Source: Prevotella sp.
GTDB lineage: Bacteria; Bacteroidota; Bacteroidia; Bacteroidales; Bacteroidaceae
Direction of reading: 5' to 3'
NCBI GenBank assembly: GCA_021204905.1
Contig: JAJPYN010000001.1
Coordinates: 1 to 64,000, forward strand
Length of the DNA stretch: 64,000 bases
Shown: positions 27,239-35,435 of the stretch, one piece after another
How the letters are laid out: every line of letters begins with the position of its first letter
How positions within the stretch are numbered: the first letter of the stretch is position 1
The notes under the pieces: model-generated
The model's input: the letters and a program-made list of their open reading frames with translations, nothing else
What the model was told of the DNA's origin: nothing
Databases searched by the model: none
Position numbers and translations under genes: made by a program

Positions 27239-29044
27239 TTATTCTGCGTACATTTTGTCGATTAGCGTTTTATAATTTCGCGCCACCATCGCGCGGCGTA
27301 TTTTCATTGTCGAGGTCATCTCTTGGCGCTCGGCGGAGAAAGGCTCGTGAAGGAGCGTGAAGCGTTTGATGCGTTCGTAAGGCGCGAGGGTGCGTTGCAG
27401 GGCGTCGATGCGCGCGGCCATCATCTCGGCCACAAGTTTGCCGGCGCATAATTCTTTCCACGCGAGGCTGCCGAGGCCGTTCTCGCTTGCCCATTGTCGC
27501 AGCGGACGCTCTGCGGGCACGATGAGGGCGGAGACGAATTTGCGGTCGTCGGCGATGACTGCGGCCATCTCGATGAAGGGGTCGGCGAGGAGCTTGGCTT
27601 CAATCATTTGCGGGGCGATATATTTGCCGTTCGACGTTTTGAAAAGGTCCTTTATTCGCTCGGTGATATACAGCTCGCCATTTTTGAAATAACCCGCGTC
27701 GCCCGTGCGGAAGAAGCCGTCGGGGGTGAAGCTTTGCGCGTTGATGTCGGGGCGGTTGAAATAGCCTTGCGTGATGGTGGGGCCGGAGAGCAGTATCTCG
27801 CCGCCGACGCCGATTTTCACGTTAAGGCCGGGCAAAATTCTGCCTATGCTGCCGACGGCGAAAGGCATGTTTGTGCGCAGGCTCGACACGGTGGCGAACG
27901 ATTCCGTCAGGCCGTAACCCACCATCATGAAGATGCCGATGGCGTGAACGAAGGCCTCGATTTTCGTTGATACAAACGCGCCGGCGACGGGGAAGAAGTT
28001 CGGGTGCGTCAGACCGATCTGCTTGCGTATGCCGGCGAGCACGAGGCGGTCCATCAGGCGGTACTCGAGCTCGAGGGCTGCGGACGGGCGTTTGCCTGCG
28101 GCGCGGCAGAGGACATTGCGGCGGTAACCGACATTCACTGCGCGGCGGAACAGGCTGTGCAAGGCGGGCGGCAGACTTTCGGCTTTCTCGTGCGCGGCGG
28201 CATAAACTTTTTCCCAAAACCTCGGCACGGCGCACATCGCTGTGGGGTGCGTCTGGCGCATGGCGGCAAGCACGCCGTCGGGGTCGCTGAGGATGACCGA
28301 CACGGCGCCTTCGGCCATGGCGAGGATGCTCCATCCCATCTCGAAGATATGCGCGAAGGGCAGGAAATTCAGCACGCGGTCGTCCTCGCGCAGAGGCATC
28401 ACCTCGTGGTTGGCGGCGACGGCGGCGACGGCTTGCGCGTGGGTTAGGACGACGCCTTTCGACAGGCCCGTCGTGCCGCTGGTGTAAAGGATGCCGAGCA
28501 TGTCGCTGTCGCACGCGCTGTCGAGCCGCCGCTGCAGTTCCGCGTTAAGGTTCTCGTCGTTGCCGATGGCGAGGAAATCGTCGAAGCGGATGCTCACCTT
28601 GTCGTAAGGCGAAAATTTCACGCGGGGGTCGAAGACAACGATTTTCTCGAGGCAAGTGCAGACGGGCAGCAGCGCGAACAACGTGTCGTATTGCTCCTGA
28701 CTGCCGGCGAAGGCGATGTGGATGTGCGCGTCGTTGAGCATGTATTGCACTTGCTCGCCGCTCGACGTGGCATAGAACGGCACGGGTACGGCGCGCGTCT
28801 TCCATGCGGCGTGGTAGACGAGCAGGTATTGCAGGCAGTTGCACGAGAAAACGGCGAGGCGGTCTTGCGGGCGTACATCGAGGGCGGTCAGGGCGCGGGC
28901 GGTGCGCACGGCCTCGTTTTCTGCGTCGCGCCACGAGACGGTTTTCCAAGCATTGCCGCCGAAGTCCTTGTAAACAAAGGCAGTCCGCGCGGCGTATTTC
29001 AGCGCTTGGGCAGTCAGCAATTGCGATAGGTGACAAGGTTTCAT
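27239..29044 (-). CDS. Long-chain fatty-acid-CoA ligase (AMP-forming)
   Basis: 601 residues. The ANL-superfamily P-loop is [20 protein letters not shown] (about residues 183-202). The adenylate-binding motif GYGLTES and the hinge [27 protein letters not shown] follow, with the C-terminal catalytic Lys region near [11 protein letters not shown]. It resembles the ACSL/FadD15-type acyl-CoA synthetases of Bacteroidetes that activate long-chain fatty acids for membrane lipid use. It lies 24 bp after the M20 peptidase gene. The exact acyl chain preference cannot be read. Confidence 0.9.
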   Translation of the reverse strand: [601 protein letters not shown]

Positions 29045-29068
29045 CGTCGTTGGCGCGCGGCAGGTTTA

Positions 29069-30130
29069 TTATTTTTTCAGCAGTTCGATGTAAAGCTCGA
29101 TGGCGCGGCGGATCTCGCTAATGAGGATGAACTCGTCGGCGGTGTGCGAGCGTGCGGGGTCGCCCGGGCCGAGTTTGAGCGACGGGAAAGGCATGAGCGC
29201 TTGGTCGGAGAGGGTGGGGCTGCCGAAGGGTTTCAGACCGAGTTGCAGGCAGCGCGCCACGAGCGGGTGGGCGGGGTCGATGTGCGACGAGCGCAGGCGG
29301 AACGAGCGCGCTTCCACTTGGCTTTTGCAGTTGCTGCTGACAATTTCAAACACTTCCTCGTTGGTGTAAAACTCGTTTGTGCGAACGTCGACTACGGCAT
29401 GACAAACATCGGGCACAACGTTGTGCTGCGTGCCGGCGTCGATTTGCGTTACTTGCATCACTGTCTCTCCGAGCAGCGGGCTTGTTTTTTCGAACTTGTG
29501 CGAGCGGATCCAGTCGATGTCGCCGAGCATCTCGTAGATGGCGTTTTTGCCTTCGCCGCGTGCTGCGTGGCCGCTGATGCCGCGTGCTGTGAGGTCGAGC
29601 ACCATCAGGCCTTTCTCGGCGATGGCGGGCTGCATGTTTGTCGGTTCGCCCACGATGGCGGCGTGGATTTCCGGCAGTTTGGGCAGCACGCGCTCGATGC
29701 CGTCTTTGCCCGAGATTTCCTCTTCGGCGGAAGCAACAAAAACGAGGTTATATCGCGCGGGCAGCTCGTCGTGGAAGATGCGGAATGTTTGCAATAAAGC
29801 GACTAGCCCGCCGCCGCAGTCGTTACTGCCGAGGCCGTAAATCCTGCCGTCCTCCTCGTCGGCCTCGAACGGGTTTCTTGTCCATGTTGCGGCGGGTTTC
29901 ACGGTGTCGATATGTGCGTTGAGCAGGACTGTTTCGCGCGACGGGTCGAAGTCGGGCGTCAAGGCGAAAAGGTTGCACCCTTCTGCGCGGGCGTCGATGC
30001 CGTAATACCTCAGCGCGCGGTAGAGTACGGCTGCTGCGGGTCCTTCGTCGCGGCTGACCGACGGCGTTTCGATGAGGCGTTTGAGCAGTTCGGCGGCCTC
30101 GTTGACATAGTTGTCGATATTGATTGCCAT
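29069..30130 (-). CDS. M20-family metallo-hydrolase (ArgE/DapE-like)
   Basis: 353 residues. Zinc-binding and catalytic motifs of the M20 deacylase family are visible: NAHIDTVKP (first metal His and catalytic Asp, about residue 70), GLGSNDCGGG (bridging Asp), ASAEEEISGKDG (catalytic Glu and metal Glu) and VGEPTNM (metal Glu-equivalent). ArgE-like members in Bacteroidetes remove the acyl group from acylated ornithine or citrulline in arginine synthesis, but DapE-like or dipeptidase roles are possible. There are no other arginine genes nearby apart from carAB. Co-directional, 13 bp after the EnvC-like gene. Confidence 0.85.
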   Translation of the reverse strand: MAINIDNYVNEAAELLKRLIETPSVSRDEGPAAAVLYRALRYYGIDARAEGCNLFALTPDFDPSRETVLLNAHIDTVKPAATWTRNPFEADEEDGRIYGLGSNDCGGGLVALLQTFRIFHDELPARYNLVFVASAEEEISGKDGIERVLPKLPEIHAAIVGEPTNMQPAIAEKGLMVLDLTARGISGHAARGEGKNAIYEMLGDIDWIRSHKFEKTSPLLGETVMQVTQIDAGTQHNVVPDVCHAVVDVRTNEFYTNEEVFEIVSSNCKSQVEARSFRLRSSHIDPAHPLVARCLQLGLKPFGSPTLSDQALMPFPSLKLGPGDPARSHTADEFILISEIRRAIELYIELLKK

Positions 30131-30143
30131 GGGCTGTTTTGAA

Positions 30144-31625
30144 TTATCTCCCGAGCCAAGCTTCGGGGTTGAGTTTTGCGGTTTCTTTTCTTAGTTGGAA
30201 TTGCAGGATGTTGTCTGCCGCGACGCGCCCGAGCGATTGCCTTGCCGCCACCTTCTGGCCTTTCTTTACTGACACTTGGCGGAGGTTGCAATAGACCGAG
30301 ATGTAGCGTCCGTGGCGGACGAGCACGAGCCATGTGCCCCCGATGTTTGCCACGGCCGACACCTCGCCGTCGAAGATGCTGCGCGCTTCGCAGCCTGATG
30401 TACCGAGGATGTTGATGCCTTTGTTGTCGAGCGTTACGCCGTTGAGCCCCTCGACGTTGTATTGTCCGAAATGGCTGACGATGCGGTAGGTGCCGGTGAT
30501 GGGGATTGGCAGGCGCCCTTTGTTGCTTTCAAAGTTGGACGACAGCTTCTGGTCGACGCTGGTGTACATCGCTCCGGCGGAGGCTTCTTCGGCTTTCGCC
30601 ACGGCTTTGTTGCTGCGCTGCGTGTCGGCCGAGGCTTTCTTCTCCGCTGCGATGCGGTTGGCTTCGGCTTCGCGCGCTTTCTGTTCGGCCCGCGCTTTCT
30701 CCTGCTCGTTAGCCTTCGCCGCGGCGTCTTTGAGGCGTTTCTCCTCGGCCTTTGCGGCTTCTATGCGTCGCTGGTTCTCGCGTTCGAGAGCTTCGGCTTC
30801 GGCTTTCTTGCGCGCCAACTCTTCGGCTTTGCGCTTGGCTTCGGCCTCGGCTTCGGCTTTCTTGCGCGCTATCTCCTGCTGTCGCGCCACCTCTTCGGCG
30901 ATGAGCTTCTCTATTTGCGCGTTGAGTGCGGCGTCCTTTTTCTTCTGGTCGCTGATGACGTTTTGGATGGATTTCTGCTGCTTCTGAAGGGTCTTCACAA
31001 CCGTTTGCTGCTCGGCGTATTGCCCTTCGAGGCCGTCGCGCTCTTTCGTGAGTTGCGCCAAGAGGCCGGCCATCTGCTGCTTCGCCGTTTCGAGTTGCGC
31101 GCGTTTGGCGGCGAGCTGGTCCTGCTTGGTTTTAAGCAGTTCGCCCTGTGCGCGCTGGAACGAGGCGTATTCTTTGACGAAGCGCAACCGCCGCAGGGCT
31201 TCGCCGAAACTGTGCGCCGAGAAGATGAACATCAGTTTGTCCTCGAACGAATGATGGCGCGTCATGTAGCGCAGCGACTTGGCGTATTTGTCTTTGCGGT
31301 CCTCGAGCTGCTTGTCGAGCGTCTCGATCTGCGTTTGCAGCAGGCGGATGTTGCCGTCAAGGTTTTTCACCTCGTTCTCGATGGAGTCGATGCGCTGTTT
31401 CTGCGAGTCGATGCGGGTGTTGATGAGCATCAGGTTGCGCAGTTTGGTCTTCACGTCGGACTTGTTTTTCTGCAGGGCCTGCTCCTGCTTTTTAATATTT
31501 TTTTGTATCTGCGTGCGCTGGTTTTTAAGGCCTTGGATGGAATTATCGGTCTTTGCCGGAGGCTGTTTCGCCGCCGCCGCGGATGCGAGAAGCACGAGGA
31601 GGATTGTCGCGAGCAGGTGTCTCAT
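30144..31625 (-). CDS. EnvC-like murein hydrolase activator (degenerate M23/LytM domain)
   Basis: 493 residues. Signal peptide (MRHLLATILLVLLASAAAA), a long coiled coil (about 30-260), an Ala/Lys/Glu-rich helical stretch (about 245-335), and a C-terminal LytM-type domain (about 385-493). The zinc-binding His of the active M23 motif HxGID is missing (DNKGINILG), and the distal HxH is replaced (VYCNLRQV), as in EnvC and NlpD, which activate amidases rather than cut peptidoglycan. It therefore probably acts in the periplasm at division sites. In the gene run dut-TPR-DUF4292-EnvC. Confidence 0.9.
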   Translation of the reverse strand: MRHLLATILLVLLASAAAAKQPPAKTDNSIQGLKNQRTQIQKNIKKQEQALQKNKSDVKTKLRNLMLINTRIDSQKQRIDSIENEVKNLDGNIRLLQTQIETLDKQLEDRKDKYAKSLRYMTRHHSFEDKLMFIFSAHSFGEALRRLRFVKEYASFQRAQGELLKTKQDQLAAKRAQLETAKQQMAGLLAQLTKERDGLEGQYAEQQTVVKTLQKQQKSIQNVISDQKKKDAALNAQIEKLIAEEVARQQEIARKKAEAEAEAKRKAEELARKKAEAEALERENQRRIEAAKAEEKRLKDAAAKANEQEKARAEQKAREAEANRIAAEKKASADTQRSNKAVAKAEEASAGAMYTSVDQKLSSNFESNKGRLPIPITGTYRIVSHFGQYNVEGLNGVTLDNKGINILGTSGCEARSIFDGEVSAVANIGGTWLVLVRHGRYISVYCNLRQVSVKKGQKVAARQSLGRVAADNILQFQLRKETAKLNPEAWLGR

Positions 31626-31643
31626 CGTTGTGTTTGCGCGTTT

Positions 31644-32489
31644 TTACATTTGGAAAAAGGAGAGCAGCGAGCGGGTGTCGATCTCGGTGTATTTCGACGA
31701 AAGAACGGTCTCGGCATCCCAGTCGGACGAGGTTTTAATCTCGGTCATGTCGATGGTAATCTCCGCGCGAAGGGTCTCGCTGCCGACGGTTGTCGTGAAG
31801 CCGAAACTCTGCGACTGCGGGAATTGCGCGCCGGCGAGGGCGGTGAAGTTCGAGTAGAGCCACGTGAGCATTGACGGTGCGCTGCCTTCGACCGCGTGCG
31901 TGATGACGAGCGAGCTGAGGCGTCCGTCGCCTGCCGCTTGCCACTGGAACGTGTTGCTGCCTTGCGCGAGCGTAACCGGCACGAATGAACTTCCGGAACT
32001 GATGTCTGCGGCGAAGGCGTGGGCATCGTTGACTGTTGCGCGCGTGCCGGCGAGAGGTATTAGCTCGTTCCAGAAGAGCGCTTGCAGGGTGTAAAATGAA
32101 ATATTGTTTTCACTAAGGAAATCGATGTCGGCATAGTTGATTTTGGCGTAACGCTTGTTGAGGCGGTCGACCACCAGCGCATAGTCCGGCGTGAAATCGA
32201 TGCGCCCCACCTCCGTGCCGATGACGGGCAGCATCAGTTGCAGGCGTATCACCTCGTCGCGGCGCATGCGCAGGGAACCGTTGAGCTTCATCGAATGGCC
32301 GCCCGTTTGCAGCTTGATGTTCGCGCTGCCGGTGATGTTCTTCGTGTCGGGTGCGCCGGCGATGATTGTCTCCACGAAGGCGACGGCGGGGTCGGCGTGC
32401 GTGCTGCTGTTGCCGACGGCCGCTTTCTGCGTGCTGCATGCGGCGAGTGTTGCGGCGAGGGCGAAAATCAGTAGGGTTTTACTTCTCAT
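31644..32489 (-). CDS. DUF4292 family lipoprotein
   Basis: About 281 residues starting at the ATG at 32489 ([18 protein letters not shown]), a lipoprotein signal with Cys at 18. The longer frame upstream lies inside the TPR gene. The mature sequence SANIKLQTGGHSMKLNGSLRMRRDEVIRLQLM is typical of DUF4292, whose fold resembles LolA/LolB outer-membrane lipoprotein-handling proteins. Role unproven. It overlaps the upstream TPR gene by 11 bp, so translation is probably coupled. Confidence 0.82.
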   Translation of the reverse strand: MRSKTLLIFALAATLAACSTQKAAVGNSSTHADPAVAFVETIIAGAPDTKNITGSANIKLQTGGHSMKLNGSLRMRRDEVIRLQLMLPVIGTEVGRIDFTPDYALVVDRLNKRYAKINYADIDFLSENNISFYTLQALFWNELIPLAGTRATVNDAHAFAADISSGSSFVPVTLAQGSNTFQWQAAGDGRLSSLVITHAVEGSAPSMLTWLYSNFTALAGAQFPQSQSFGFTTTVGSETLRAEITIDMTEIKTSSDWDAETVLSSKYTEIDTRSLLSFFQM

Positions 32490-34206
32490 ATCTGCGTAAT
32501 TTTTCTTCGATGGCGGCGGGGTCATCGGGTTCGAGCAATAACGCTTCACGCCAGTATTTACAGGCTGTCTCGATGTCGCTTACTGCGGCGTAGATGTCGC
32601 CGGCGTGGTCGTAGAGCGTGCTGTTGTTTTCGGTTGTGTCGGCGCATTCGAGCGTGCGGTCGATGTATTTTTTCGCTTCGGAAAAGCGTTCTTCGAGGAA
32701 GAGCGTCCACGCGTAGGTGTCGAGGTAGGTGGCGTTGTCCGGCTCAATGTTTATTGCCTTGCGGCTCATCTCTTCGGCCTTTTTCAGGTCGATGCCGTCG
32801 ATGGCGAGGAAATAGGCGTAATTGTTCAGGCATGCGGCTTTCTCGGGCGTGTAACTGAGGCAGCTGTCGTAGGCTTCGTAGGCTTGCGCGGTGTTGCCTG
32901 TCAGGTGCTCGATGTCGCCGATGAGCAGGTAGAAATCGCCGGCGAGGGAGGGGTCGGCGTCAGCGAGATGCTGGGTGCCTGTGCGGAAGGCGCGAAGGGC
33001 GTTGAGCGTGTCGTTTTTTTGATATAAGGCCACGCCGAGATGGTAGCAGAAAACGGGTTCGTCGGGGTTATAGACAAGTGCCGGTTCGCACAGGGCAATG
33101 ACGGCGTCGAGGTTGTTGTTGCGCCATTCGGATTGCAGCAGTTGCATGCGCGGGGCTTCGCGCGAGGGGTCGGCGGCGAGCACTTGTCTTAACGCTTCGT
33201 TTATGCTGTCTTCGGGCATGTTTTTCGACATCATGTAATAGGCTTTCAGCTCGGCGGCATCAACATTTGTCGAGTCGGCGCGAATTACTTCATTTAACAA
33301 AGCTAAAACCTCCGCGCTGTCGCCGCCTTGCCGTTCGTTGTCGCGGATGATGGCTTGCAGCATTGTCGCCTTCGTGGTGAGCGAGGTGTGGCGGTTGAGC
33401 AGGATGCGGTCGCGGTAGATTTGCGCGAGCGAGTCTTCGCCGAGGGTGCGGTAGAAGTCGTAGAGCGAGGTGGCGACGTTCTCGTTGGCGGGGTCGGTGC
33501 GTTCGGCTTCGAGGAAGATGCTGCGCGCGTCGTTGCTGCGGCCGTTTTGCACGAGCCAGTTGCCCATCATGAGCTTCACGTTGACATCGTTGGGATAGGC
33601 GTTGCAGAGTTCTTCGAGCGCCTCGTAAGCCTTTTGTTTCTTGCCCATGGCCTGATACGCCTGCATCTTCGTCAGCGTGGTGGCTTCGGCGAGTCCTTCG
33701 TCCTGTTCGATGCGGCTGACGGCCGAGACGGCGCCCTCGTAATTTTTCTGAATGAGGTAGAGGCGCGTGAGCAGGTCGAGCACGTCGGTGCGGCTTTTGT
33801 TGTTGGCGTAAAGGTATTCGTAGGCGTCGATGGCCTTGGCGTAGTTCGAAGTCTGGAGGTACCACCGCGCGAGGCGTTCGTGATAAGCGTCGTTCTTCGG
33901 GTTAAGGCTTACGGCGCGTTTCAGGCAGGCGTCGGCGAGGCTGTCGGCGTCGAGGTCGGAATAGTAAACCCCCAATAGATAATAGGCTTCGGGCGCGAGG
34001 CTGTCCAAGGCGGTGCAATATGTGAGCAGGTCGAACGCGCCGGCGTAATCCTCCGCCATCTGCAGGCGCACGGCCTCGAGGAAGAAATAATCGTACTGGC
34101 GCGAGGTGGCGTGGCGGAACGAGCTTGTTGCCGCCGTTTGCGCGATGCGCTGCGAGCAAGCCGCCAGCAACGCCGCGAGGGTTATTATCGTCAGGATGCG
34201 CCTCAT
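32479..34206 (-). CDS. Tetratricopeptide-repeat lipoprotein
   Basis: About 575 residues from the ATG at 34206 ([17 protein letters not shown], lipobox Cys at 17); the frame continues upstream into dut but that part is not plausible protein. At least eight TPR-like helical repeats follow, for example [42 protein letters not shown] and [20 protein letters not shown]. It probably acts as a periplasmic or outer-membrane scaffold. The start overlaps the dut stop (ATGA), showing translational coupling. Confidence 0.88.
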   Translation of the reverse strand: MRRILTIITLAALLAACSQRIAQTAATSSFRHATSRQYDYFFLEAVRLQMAEDYAGAFDLLTYCTALDSLAPEAYYLLGVYYSDLDADSLADACLKRAVSLNPKNDAYHERLARWYLQTSNYAKAIDAYEYLYANNKSRTDVLDLLTRLYLIQKNYEGAVSAVSRIEQDEGLAEATTLTKMQAYQAMGKKQKAYEALEELCNAYPNDVNVKLMMGNWLVQNGRSNDARSIFLEAERTDPANENVATSLYDFYRTLGEDSLAQIYRDRILLNRHTSLTTKATMLQAIIRDNERQGGDSAEVLALLNEVIRADSTNVDAAELKAYYMMSKNMPEDSINEALRQVLAADPSREAPRMQLLQSEWRNNNLDAVIALCEPALVYNPDEPVFCYHLGVALYQKNDTLNALRAFRTGTQHLADADPSLAGDFYLLIGDIEHLTGNTAQAYEAYDSCLSYTPEKAACLNNYAYFLAIDGIDLKKAEEMSRKAINIEPDNATYLDTYAWTLFLEERFSEAKKYIDRTLECADTTENNSTLYDHAGDIYAAVSDIETACKYWREALLLEPDDPAAIEEKLRRYEK

Positions 34207-34646
34207 TTCACTCCCGTATGGCCGTAGCCGCCGTCGCCGCGCGCGGTGTCGTCGAGGTTGTCTGTGAGCTCGAACACGCATGTCTCGTGCGAGGAGAACA
34301 CTAATTGCGCGATGCGTTCGCCGTCGTTAACAGTGAAGTCCTCGTTGGAGAGGTTCACCAACAGCACGCCGAGTTCGCCGCGGTAATCGGCATCGATGGT
34401 GCCGGGCGTGTTGAGCACCGTTACGCCGTGTTTCAGCGCCAGTCCGGAGCGCGGCCGCACTTGGCACTCGCATCCTTTCGGTATGGCTATGCGCAGGCCT
34501 GTCGGTATGAGGCGCCGCTCCAACGGCCGCAGCACCACCGGCTCGCTGAGGTTTGCGCGGATGTCCATTCCGGCGCTGTCCGGCGTGGCGTATGCGGGCA
34601 GGGGTTTGCCGCCGTTGTTAACAACCTTTACCGTAATCTTTCCCAT
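34203..34646 (-). CDS. dut: Deoxyuridine 5'-triphosphate nucleotidohydrolase (dUTPase)
   Basis: 147 residues, standard trimeric dUTPase. The five motifs are visible: AGMDIRA (1), RSGLALKHG (2), [17 protein letters not shown] (3), GERIAQLV (4) and the C-terminal arm [10 protein letters not shown] (5, R-G-x-x-G-x-G). It hydrolyses dUTP to dUMP, keeping uracil out of DNA and feeding thymidylate synthesis. First gene of the long minus-strand run. Confidence 0.96.
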   Translation of the reverse strand: MGKITVKVVNNGGKPLPAYATPDSAGMDIRANLSEPVVLRPLERRLIPTGLRIAIPKGCECQVRPRSGLALKHGVTVLNTPGTIDADYRGELGVLLVNLSNEDFTVNDGERIAQLVFSSHETCVFELTDNLDDTARGDGGYGHTGVK

Positions 34647-34674
34647 TGCTTCTGCCTTTGATTTAAACCTTTTT

Positions 34675-34683
34675 GCAAAGATA
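34675..34683 (-). promoter_or_regulatory. -7 element for the dut operon
   Basis: TATCTTTGC on the minus strand, 29 bp before the dut ATG. No clear TTTG at -33. Apparent promoter for the seven-gene run down to prfB. Confidence 0.55.
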
Positions 34684-34749
34684 GTGTTTTTCCGTCGAAC
34701 TGCTTCCGCCGCAAGAAAAACTTTTAGCCGCCGGAGCTATTTAGAAAGC

Positions 34750-34793
34750 ATAAAGAAAAGGCGCAGCTCCGTGTTGCCGAAACTGCGTCTTAA
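34750..34793 (-). terminator. Probable terminator of rlpA
   Basis: On the minus strand the sequence forms a hairpin with CGCAG/CTGCG core arms (34783-34787 and 34762-34766), extended past one A-C mismatch, with a loop of about 15 nt, followed by TTTTCTTT. It lies about 50 bp after the rlpA stop and before the dut promoter. Confidence 0.6.
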
Positions 34794-34838
34794 AACAGTA
34801 TTCACTCGCTGCCCGAAAGGGGCAACAATGCGCTTTGT

Positions 34839-35309
34839 TTAGTAGTCGACAGGCGCGTCGTTAATGGTCATCCACGGCGACGACAGCGGGTCGCGCAGAT
34901 CGAGCGGCGTGATGTTGACGTAGAACATTTCCGGGTCGAGCGGCTCGACCTTCTCCTCGTCCACCACCGCCACTTTAACGTTGCATGTGCCGTTTTTCAG
35001 CATGCCGAGCTCCTTCGCCGCGGCGTAGCTGACATCGACCACCCTGCCCCTGACGAAGGGCCCGCGGTCGTTCACCCTGACTATGACCTCACGGCCGTTG
35101 TCGAGGTTGGTTACACTGACCTTCGTACCAAACGGCAGCGTGCGGTGCGCGCACGTGAAGTCGTTGGCTGTCAGGCGCTCGCCGCTGGCAGTACGCTTGT
35201 TGGAGAGCGTCTTCGAATAGTACGAAGCCTTGCCCGTCTGGTTCTGCGCCTCGATTGCAGTTAAGGGCAGGATCATCAGCAAGGAAATGATTAAAAACTT
35301 TACTTTCAA
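34839..35309 (-). CDS. RlpA-family septal ring lytic transglycosylase/DPBB protein
   Basis: About 156 residues. I place the start at a TTG at 35309 (read as [18 protein letters not shown]), giving a normal signal peptide. The open frame runs upstream to 35408, but the promoter element at 35334-35342 lies inside that extension and no ATG occurs between. The double-psi beta-barrel is clear: [37 protein letters not shown] and [18 protein letters not shown] (catalytic Asp region). RlpA proteins bind or cleave denuded peptidoglycan glycans at the septum. No SPOR domain follows. Confidence 0.87.
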   Translation of the reverse strand: MKVKFLIISLLMILPLTAIEAQNQTGKASYYSKTLSNKRTASGERLTANDFTCAHRTLPFGTKVSVTNLDNGREVIVRVNDRGPFVRGRVVDVSYAAAKELGMLKNGTCNVKVAVVDEEKVEPLDPEMFYVNITPLDLRDPLSSPWMTINDAPVDY

Positions 35310-35333
35310 ATTCGTCGTTGAATTGATTCGGGT

Positions 35334-35342
35334 GCAAAGGTA
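35334..35342 (-). promoter_or_regulatory. -7 element for rlpA
   Basis: TACCTTTGC on the minus strand, 24 bp before the proposed TTG start. It argues against any start further upstream. Confidence 0.6.
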
Positions 35343-35386
35343 TGCACATTTTTCTGAAAACGCGCAAAAATGAGGTTGCCATTTAG

Positions 35387-35395
35387 TATTTTTGC
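35387..35395 (+). promoter_or_regulatory. -7 element for the receiver/PEP-synthase hybrid gene
   Basis: TATTTTTGC, 40 bp before the ATG at 35436. No clear -33 TTTG. Divergent from the rlpA promoter. Confidence 0.5.
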
Positions 35396-35435
35396 ACAAA
35401 ATATACAATTAAAATGACTTAGGTCAATTTCGCGT

